A DNA stretch of 64,000 bases from Rugosibacter sp. (lineage in GTDB: Bacteria > Pseudomonadota > Gammaproteobacteria > Burkholderiales > Rhodocyclaceae), in the NCBI GenBank assembly GCA_004322535.1, contig SCUZ01000103.1, positions 51,045 to 115,044 of the forward strand, read 5' to 3'. How positions within the stretch are numbered: position 1 is the first letter of the stretch; every line of letters starts with the position of its first letter. Under the pieces are notes generated by a model. That model was given only the letters and a program-made list of their open reading frames with translations, did no database searches and was not told the DNA's origin. The translations under genes were made by a program, and so were the position numbers. Below are positions 58,319 through 64,000 of the stretch, piece after piece.

Positions 58319-58348
58319 AAGGCTTGCAGCGATGCAGGCCTTTTTTTT
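58319..58348 (+). terminator. Original tRNA-Thr terminator, displaced by the insertion
   Basis: AAGGCTTGCA / TGCAGGCCTT (one G-T pair) with a GCGA loop and eight T. It is placed just after the right att copy, as would be expected if the uninterrupted chromosome once read tRNA-Thr then this terminator. Confidence 0.75.
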
Positions 58349-58393
58349 CAAAGTGCGGCTAGCCGCGGACTAGCCGCAAGGCAACCAATATGA

Positions 58394-58837
58394 CTACCGG
58401 AAAACCAGCACCGGAATTTTCGAGTGCGTGAGTACTTTCTGGGTTTCAGAGCCAAGCAATAATCCGCTGATGCCGCGTCGCCCATGTGAGGCCATGAAGA
58501 TCAGATCTGCGCCCACTTGCTGAGCCGCCGCGATAATGCCTTCCCATGGTGCCCCATTTGTCAGGCTGAGCAAGGTGACTTTGACTCCCTGCGCTGCGGC
58601 TCTGGCTTCGGCTTCACTCAAAATCTCATGCGCTTGTTCTTCAGCCATTTCGGCAAATCGCTCGGGCGTTGTTGGATCGATGAGCGCACCTTCACCATAA
58701 AAAGCCATTGGATACTCCGGCTTGGCAAAAAAGAAGGTGATTTGTGCGCCGGCTTCTTTAGCAAAGACAATCGCACGATCGGCTGTGTTTGCCGAGAGCT
58801 CTGAGCCATCCACGGGTACAAGAAGATGTTGGAACAT
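58394..58837 (-). CDS. Universal stress protein (UspA family)
   Basis: A 147-residue UspA-domain protein starting MFQHLLVPVDGSELS at 58837, which has GGGAGG eight bases upstream. An upstream reading from 58879 lacks a site. It has the ATP-type motif GADLIFMASHGRRGISGLLLGSETQKVL (in part, GRRGISGLLLGSETQKV), typical of the nucleotide-binding subclass. Such proteins accumulate under starvation and redox stress. It stands alone, just outside the element. Confidence 0.92.
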   Translation of the reverse strand: MFQHLLVPVDGSELSANTADRAIVFAKEAGAQITFFFAKPEYPMAFYGEGALIDPTTPERFAEMAEEQAHEILSEAEARAAAQGVKVTLLSLTNGAPWEGIIAAAQQVGADLIFMASHGRRGISGLLLGSETQKVLTHSKIPVLVFR

Positions 58838-59090
58838 GGTAACGCCCTCCCTAGGTAATGATGCACTTTGATGCGGCATTTATTTTGTCAATCTACCGTA
58901 ACCCACCACCGGGTTCGTTGACGTAGATCACACATGCTGCACTTAACTGTTCGATATTTCATGAGTCGTTGGCGAAGACAGCTAAAGTCAGTTGCATACG
59001 GCTGATTCTGGCGAAGATCGCTGGATTTAACACTGCTTGAAGCGATTGGGCAAAGAAGAAGATTACCTGGCTAGCTTATACCCCATGTGA
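58838..59090. other. Gene-free gap between the stress gene and aldehyde dehydrogenase
   Basis: No ORF of note. The stress-gene promoter should lie at its left end, and the aldehyde-dehydrogenase end region (hairpin at 59091) at its right. I see no tRNA, ncRNA or repeat in it. Confidence 0.5.
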
Positions 59091-59133
59091 CTGTAGCCCT
59101 TAACCGCACTTAAAACACGGTTAAAGGCTACAG
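59091..59133 (-). terminator. Hairpin downstream of the aldehyde dehydrogenase gene
   Basis: A 16-bp inverted repeat (CTGTAGCCCTTAACCG, one G-T pair) with an 11-nt loop lies about 40 bp past the stop of the minus-strand gene. It lacks a T-run, so it may act as an mRNA-stabilising or rho-assisted stop. Confidence 0.5.
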
Positions 59134-59172
59134 ATATTACTATTTATTTATATCACATCCGATTTGCAGGTA

Positions 59173-60642
59173 TCAGTGCGCCGGATCTCCCATGGGTGCT
59201 TGAATCGTGATCCATTTCCACTCGGTGCAATGATCGATATCCGTTGCAGCGCCTTCACGGCCCATGCCCGAATCACCGATTCCACCGAAGGGAACGTGTG
59301 GCTCATCTTGCAACGAGGGCGCATTGACGTGCACCATGCCGGCATGAACGCCTTGTGCCAGGCGCATCGCTTCAGCGAGATTTTGTGTGTATATCGCAGC
59401 TGAAAGACCATACGAGGTGTCGTTGGCAATGGCCAGGGCTTCGTCCGCTGAATCCACCTTATAAACAGCGGTCACCGGGCCGAAGGTTTCTTCGTAGTAA
59501 CACGTCATGCCTTTTTTGACACCCGTCAAAATGGTTGAGGCGCAACGATTACCATCCCACACGCCACCGGTTTCGATCGTGGCGCCATTGGCAACCGCAT
59601 CTTCGATATGCTGGCGCACACGGTCGCGTTGACGTTGTGAAATGATCGGGCCGGTTACGGTTCTCGGATCGCGTAGATCGCCAAAGCCGAGAGTGGCCGT
59701 AACGGCTTTAAAGCGCTTGAGAAATTCATCATAAACCGGCGCTTCAACGAGGACACGGCTGGACCCCATGCACACCTGGCCTTGATAGAAAAACATGCCC
59801 ATCACGGCGCCCATCGCGGCAGCATCCAGATCAGCATCTTTCAGAACAATCAATGGGCTCTTGCCGCCCAGCTCAAGCAGCACGCGCTTCATGTGCTTGC
59901 CGCATAGTTCTGACAAATGACGGCCAACACGTGTAGAGCCGGTGAAATTAACCCCTTTCACATGCGGATGTGTCACCAGGGTGTCGCCAACTTCATGGCC
60001 ATAGCCCGTTAGCACATTAAATGAACCTGCCGGGAAGCCTGCGTCACGCAATAGCTCAGCGACGCGAATGGCGACGACGGGTGCCTCTTCGGATGCCAGC
60101 ATCACCACGGTGTTTCCTGTAGCCAAGGGGCCGGTACATTCAACAAAGGCTTTAATCAAAGGCACATTAAAGGGAGTGATGCAGGCAAACACACCCAAGG
60201 GTGAGCGGGTTGCCATCGAAAAACGCCCGGGCACATCAGAGGGCAGCGTCATGCCCGTCACGCGGCGAGGAATCCCCGCAGCAGTACGCAAGGCATCAAT
60301 GGAAAACTTCACTTCAAACTGTGCCTTGAATAGTGGCGAGCCACCTTCTTCAATCAGTACATTGATAAATTCTTCAGCACGTTGCTCGAGCAAATCGGCG
60401 GCTTTGGACAACCAGGTTTCGCGCTGACCAGGGGTGGTCATGCGATAGCTGGGAAAAGCAGCATGGGCTGCTTCTACTGCCAGTTTGACGTCTTCTACCG
60501 AGGCACGAGCCGATTCCGCCATGGGCGTATCTTGCTCCGGATTCAGCTTGATAAACGTTGCATTGCTTTGGGCTGGACGAAACTCACCGCCAATCCATAG
60601 TTTGGTTTGTATCAAAGATGTTACAGGTTCATTGGCTCCCAT
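59173..60642 (-). CDS. Aldehyde dehydrogenase (NAD(P)-dependent)
   Basis: A 489-residue aldehyde dehydrogenase of the benzaldehyde/vanillin/salicylaldehyde-like group. The Rossmann-fold nucleotide site has PFNVPLIKAFVECTGPLATGN (quoted as PFNVPLIKAF) and NFTGSTRVGRHL. The catalytic Glu is in LELGGKSPLIVL, the catalytic Cys in YQGQVCMGSSRVLV, and EETFGPVTAVYK is near the end. The exact substrate cannot be read from sequence. It may detoxify aldehydes; a tie to glycolaldehyde/glycolate use nearby is conceivable but unsupported. The ATG at 60642 has GAGGAG six bases upstream. Confidence 0.92.
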   Translation of the reverse strand: MGANEPVTSLIQTKLWIGGEFRPAQSNATFIKLNPEQDTPMAESARASVEDVKLAVEAAHAAFPSYRMTTPGQRETWLSKAADLLEQRAEEFINVLIEEGGSPLFKAQFEVKFSIDALRTAAGIPRRVTGMTLPSDVPGRFSMATRSPLGVFACITPFNVPLIKAFVECTGPLATGNTVVMLASEEAPVVAIRVAELLRDAGFPAGSFNVLTGYGHEVGDTLVTHPHVKGVNFTGSTRVGRHLSELCGKHMKRVLLELGGKSPLIVLKDADLDAAAMGAVMGMFFYQGQVCMGSSRVLVEAPVYDEFLKRFKAVTATLGFGDLRDPRTVTGPIISQRQRDRVRQHIEDAVANGATIETGGVWDGNRCASTILTGVKKGMTCYYEETFGPVTAVYKVDSADEALAIANDTSYGLSAAIYTQNLAEAMRLAQGVHAGMVHVNAPSLQDEPHVPFGGIGDSGMGREGAATDIDHCTEWKWITIQAPMGDPAH

Positions 60643-60907
60643 GACTCACTCCTCTGTTTTAAGAATTCAAGGTTAAAAAAATAATAACGGGTTATGCGTG
60701 TTCGATTGTTAGCTTATTTGATCCGACTTAGGCTGTGGGCTACTCGCTAACCGGGTTGAAACCCCTCAAGACTCTTTGACAACGAGCGCATAAGTATTCT
60801 CTTCTTTAACAGACCTGTCAATCAATTGGCCAGTTAGTCGCAAGAACGACTAAAAGCGATTGCGTTCAGGTCAGGCGATATAATCTTTGCCTTTTCAAGG
60901 AGCGGCT
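60643..60907. other. Divergent promoter region, 265 bp
   Basis: Between the divergent aldehyde dehydrogenase and ppa genes. A TATAAT box at 60879 probably belongs to ppa, but the only -35-like sequence nearby is 13 bp away, too close for certainty. I see no other feature. Confidence 0.4.
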
Positions 60908-61456
60908 ATGAGTTTGAATCGTGTGCCATCGGGCAAGAACTTACCTGATGACTTTAATGTGATTATCGAAATCTCGATGCATTCCGAGCCGATCAAATAT
61001 GAAGTGGACAAGGAGTCCGGCGCGATTTTTGTTGATCGCTTCATGTCCACCGCCATGCACTATCCGTGCAACTATGGCTACATTCCGCATACGATTTCCG
61101 GTGATGGCGACCCGGTGGACGTGCTCGTTGTCTCGCAATTTGCGTTGCCACCCGGCGTGGTAGTGCGGTGTCGGCCAATCGGCATGTTAAAGATGGTGGA
61201 CGAAGCCGGTGAAGACGCCAAACTGCTGGCCGTGCCGGTAGATAAACTCACGACGTTGTACAGCAACATTAAAATCCTGCAGGATTTGCCACAAAGCTTG
61301 CTCAACCAAATTTCCCACTTCTTTGAACACTACAAAGATCTGGAGCCAGGCAAATTTGTCAAGGTGGAAGGCTGGGTCGGCCTTGAAGAAGCCAGAAGTG
61401 AAATCATGAGTGGCGTAGCCACTTACCAGGCCGCCAAAGACAAACCCGCCTATTGA
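60908..61456 (+). CDS. ppa: Inorganic pyrophosphatase
   Basis: A family I soluble pyrophosphatase (182 residues) that hydrolyses PPi and pulls biosynthetic reactions forward. The ATG at 60908 has AAGGAG four bases upstream; an upstream ATG at 60887 is not needed. Catalytic and metal motifs are [22 protein letters not shown] and the Asp triad DGDPVDVLV, plus [14 protein letters not shown] near the end. Length is normal. It lies upstream of nadE on the same strand with a 67-bp gap. Confidence 0.97.
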   Translation: MSLNRVPSGKNLPDDFNVIIEISMHSEPIKYEVDKESGAIFVDRFMSTAMHYPCNYGYIPHTISGDGDPVDVLVVSQFALPPGVVVRCRPIGMLKMVDEAGEDAKLLAVPVDKLTTLYSNIKILQDLPQSLLNQISHFFEHYKDLEPGKFVKVEGWVGLEEARSEIMSGVATYQAAKDKPAY

Positions 61457-61523
61457 TTTTGCCGTTCGCTGACCATTGACATTTTGTCGAGTGACACTTG
61501 AATTCAAGGCTATAGTTCCCTCC

Positions 61524-63143
61524 ATGCCAAAACTACGCATCGCGATTGCTCAACTCAATACCACGGTAGGGGATCTTGCCGGCAATGTGACGCGCATCCA
61601 GGCATTTGCCGTTCGCGCCCATGCCGGTGGCGCGCATGTGCTGCTCACGCCGGAGCTCGCGCTATGCGGCTATCCGCCAGAAGACCTGCTGTTACGGCCG
61701 GATTTTTATCGTGCATGCCATGCCGCACTAAATACGCTCGCGCAAACCGCGCCGTTGCCTATCGTCATTGGCCATCCCTGGCTTGAAAGTGACGCCTACA
61801 ACGCCGCCTCGCTGCTGATGGATGGCCGTATTGTGGCGACTTACCGCAAGCACCGCCTGCCCAATTACGAAGTATTTGACGAAGAGCGTTACTTCGCCGC
61901 AGACGATACGCCGTGTGTCGTCGAACTGAATGGCGTACGCTGCGGACTGGCGATTTGCGCCGACGTTTGGGAAGCAGGCGCTGCCGAAGCGGCAGTGAAT
62001 GCAGGTGCAGAATTGTTGCTCACACTCAATGCCTCGCCATTTCATCTGGATAAACAGGCTCGGCGGCACGAGGTGCTGCGTGAGCGCATTACCGCCACGG
62101 GCCGCCCCATTATTTATGCCAACCTGGTGGGCGGCCAGGATGAACTGGTGTTCGATGGCGCATCCTTCGCCATGGATGGCGCAGGTCAGCTGACACATCA
62201 ATTGCCAGCCTTTGCCGAAGCGCTGGAATTTGTTGATTACGCTGACGGGAAAATTCTGCCAGGCACGGTGGCAGCAACCCCCACCAGTGAAGCCGCCTTA
62301 TGGGGTGCATTAACACTCGGCGTGACAGATTATCTGGGCAAGAACCGCTTCCCTGGCGCCATCATTGGTTTATCGGGCGGCATTGATTCAGCGCTCACGC
62401 TGGCAATTGCCGTCGACGCGCTCGGCGCCGATAAAGTACGCGCGGTGATGATGCCCTCCCCGTGGACTGCGCAAATGAGCCTGGATGATTCACGCGCGAT
62501 GGTCAAACACCTGGGTGTCGAATATGACGAGATCGCCATTGGTCCGCTGATGGAACAATTCGCCGTCTCGCTAGCGCCGACTTTTGCTGGACTCGGGCCG
62601 AAACCCGCGGAGGACACGACAGAAGAAAACCTGCAAGCGCGCATCCGCGGCATGCTGCTCATGGCATTATCCAATCGTAGCGGGCGCATTGTGCTCACTA
62701 CCGGCAACAAGAGTGAAATGGCCGTCGGCTACGCCACGCTGTACGGCGACATGGCGGGTGGTTTCGCCGTCATCAAGGATGTCTTCAAAACCCGCGTGTA
62801 TGATCTGGCGCACTGGCGCAATACCCTCTCTGATGTCATCCCGCAAAACATCATCACGCGCGCACCCTCGGCCGAATTAAAACCCGATCAAACCGACCAG
62901 GACACGCTGCCGCCCTATGCCGTGCTCGATGCCATCATCGAGGCCTACATGGAGCGTGACGAAAGCCCGCGTGAAATTATCGCGCGCGGCTATAGCGAAG
63001 CCGATGTGCGCAAAGTGGTCGGCATGCTCAAACGCAGCGAATACAAGCGCCGCCAGGCGCCGGTAGGCATTCGCGTGACGCAACGCAGTTTTGGTAAAGA
63101 CTGGCGCTATCCGATAACATCGGGCTATCAGGATGAATACTAA
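61524..63143 (+). CDS. nadE: Glutamine-dependent NAD+ synthetase
   Basis: Makes NAD+ from deamido-NAD+ using glutamine. The start at 61524 (MPKLRIAIAQLN) is that of the nitrilase-type glutaminase domain (about 1-245), whose Glu-Lys-Cys triad is seen in LLTPELALCGYPP, YRKHRLPNYEVF and CGLAICADVW. The NAD synthase domain (about 270-539) has the PP-loop GLSGGIDSALTLAIAV and TTGNKSEMAVGYATLYGD. Length 539 matches the fused bacterial form. It lies 28 bp upstream of glnB and is probably co-transcribed with it. Confidence 0.97.
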   Translation: MPKLRIAIAQLNTTVGDLAGNVTRIQAFAVRAHAGGAHVLLTPELALCGYPPEDLLLRPDFYRACHAALNTLAQTAPLPIVIGHPWLESDAYNAASLLMDGRIVATYRKHRLPNYEVFDEERYFAADDTPCVVELNGVRCGLAICADVWEAGAAEAAVNAGAELLLTLNASPFHLDKQARRHEVLRERITATGRPIIYANLVGGQDELVFDGASFAMDGAGQLTHQLPAFAEALEFVDYADGKILPGTVAATPTSEAALWGALTLGVTDYLGKNRFPGAIIGLSGGIDSALTLAIAVDALGADKVRAVMMPSPWTAQMSLDDSRAMVKHLGVEYDEIAIGPLMEQFAVSLAPTFAGLGPKPAEDTTEENLQARIRGMLLMALSNRSGRIVLTTGNKSEMAVGYATLYGDMAGGFAVIKDVFKTRVYDLAHWRNTLSDVIPQNIITRAPSAELKPDQTDQDTLPPYAVLDAIIEAYMERDESPREIIARGYSEADVRKVVGMLKRSEYKRRQAPVGIRVTQRSFGKDWRYPITSGYQDEY

Positions 63144-63171
63144 ATCACTAAATAATGGGGAGAGCATTTAA

Positions 63172-63510
<339 letters not shown>

Positions 63511-63524
63511 TCGCCGCTTGCCGT

Positions 63525-63708
63525 GTGCGTCGGTTTTGGCGGCGCTGGCAGCCAGCGCCGGATTTTCGTGCAGCGCCAGCGTCAGGGCCTGCTCGAAACT
63601 GAACGGCGCGGTCTGCGCCGTTGCGGCAAGGCCGGCAAGCGCCAGCCCAAAGCAGCATGCGCCACGCCGCCCCGCGCGTAACGCGTGGTGAGGATTCCAG
63701 ATGAACAT
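63525..63708 (-). pseudogene. Truncated outer-membrane efflux (TolC/CzcC-like) gene start
   Basis: On the minus strand 63708 begins a 58-residue stretch with a signal peptide (LALAGLAATAQTA) and the start of an OEP repeat domain, FSFEQALTLALHENPALAAS, typical of CzcC/TolC-type efflux proteins. After AAKTDAH the similarity stops, and the frame runs on into the glnB tail as GKRRSNRRF. No further TolC sequence exists downstream. The remaining part (about 350 residues) is lost, so this is a dead fragment beside the intact glnB. Confidence 0.7.
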
Positions 63709-63899
63709 TTTCCAACTCCGAAAAGAAGGCGCGATGAGTGCGCCGACGCCCGCGTCGCAAGCGACGCGGGACTCAGGTTTTCAGGGAGTCAGAGCAGGGC
63801 CGGCGGACGCCAGATGGCGCGCGCGTCTCGTCTCGGTAGCGGCAATCACGTGTGTGAGGACGTTAATGCCAGGATGTTGGTGTCGCAAAGTCTCGAAAA
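63709..63899. other. Intergenic stretch with a GC-rich hairpin
   Basis: Holds a perfect 10-bp inverted repeat CCCGCGTCGC / GCGACGCGGG at 63749-63770 with a 2-nt centre, which could terminate the minus-strand gene at 63900. No credible ORF; short frames here lack ribosome sites. Confidence 0.55.
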
Positions 63900-64000
63900 T
63901 TAAAAATTGCCCAGTTTGATATTACGCAGAAACTCGTACCCGTCTTTATTTGCGCCCACAATCTCCGTCACGACCCCAATCGCTGCACGCGTATCAAAAT
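63900..64000 (-). CDS. C-terminal end of an unidentified gene
   Basis: The minus-strand frame is open from the window edge and ends at TAA (63900-63902). The visible 32 residues read ...AIGVVTEIVGANKDGYEFLRN then IKLGNF. I do not recognise the family. Position after a CzcC-like fragment suggests it may belong to a metal-efflux or related cluster, but nothing in the tail shows that. Confidence 0.45.
   Translation of the reverse strand, partial: FDTRAAIGVVTEIVGANKDGYEFLRNIKLGNF

Noticed and set aside
60860..60884. A ppa promoter with TTGCGT and TATAAT
   Set aside because: The spacing is only 13 bp. The -10 may be real, but the pair is not a proper promoter.
63685..63919. Two overlapping 72-codon ORFs near the window end
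   Set aside because: They run antisense to the efflux fragment and through the GC-rich hairpin, with no ribosome site or similarity.

Overview
The window is a chromosomal segment of a Gram-negative bacterium, most likely a betaproteobacterium. The basis is gene order and family content: rpsU-yqeY-dnaG-rpoD, ribF-ileS-lspA-fkpB-ispH, a heptosyltransferase (so LPS), type IV pilus and MSHA minor-pilin genes, a SpoIIAA-like protein and nadE-glnB. I cannot fix the order or genus. Most of it is well-preserved housekeeping DNA. The decayed or acquired DNA is concentrated at two tRNA genes.

Layout. 1-1365: end of a degenerate-GGDEF/intact-EAL protein. 1366-2850: a decayed accessory patch with a tRNA-like fragment, a broken Fic gene and tRNA-Ile2(CAT), which probably marks an old integration site. 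2851-7648 (minus): rpsU, yqeY, dnaG and rpoD, the macromolecular synthesis region, with tsaD divergent. 8739-14173: plsY, folB, xerD, ogt, a chalcone-isomerase-like secreted protein, and ugpB-ugpQ. 14285-15878: three small secreted or lipid-anchored proteins. 15975-19108: alaS followed by a ruined DUF3034 gene. 19109-24211 (minus): phosphomannomutase, YheT-type hydrolase, NTF2-like protein, waaF, zinc-finger protein and ilvE. 24299-27288: nudJ, an unknown exported protein, mnmA, HU and a SpoIIAA-like protein. 27316-31264: queG, tsaE, amiC and a luciferase-like oxidoreductase. 31402-37031: ribF-ileS-lspA-fkpB-ispH.

36994-51931 (minus) is about 15 kb of pilus genes. mshC-D-O-P-Q is followed in the same direction by pilE-fimT-pilV-pilW-pilX-pilY1 and a TonB-like protein. 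These encode minor pilins and tip adhesins. The assembly ATPase, platform and secretin are not here. PilY1 carries an unusual insert of basic and Cys/Trp repeats, and MshQ carries a LamG-like domain.

52018-58310: tRNA-Thr(CGT) is followed by DNA that ends in a perfect 47-bp copy of the tRNA's 3' half, and the tRNA's own terminator sits beyond that copy. This is the footprint of an integrative element of about 6.2 kb. It has lost its integrase, contains a broken unknown gene, and carries an intact glycolate oxidase operon (glcD-E-F). Pairs of short repeats spaced 11 bp apart lie near both tRNA-derived sites.

58394-64000: universal stress protein, aldehyde dehydrogenase, ppa, nadE, glnB, a truncated outer-membrane efflux gene, and the tail of an unidentified gene. 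No CRISPR array, rRNA or intact insertion sequence was seen.
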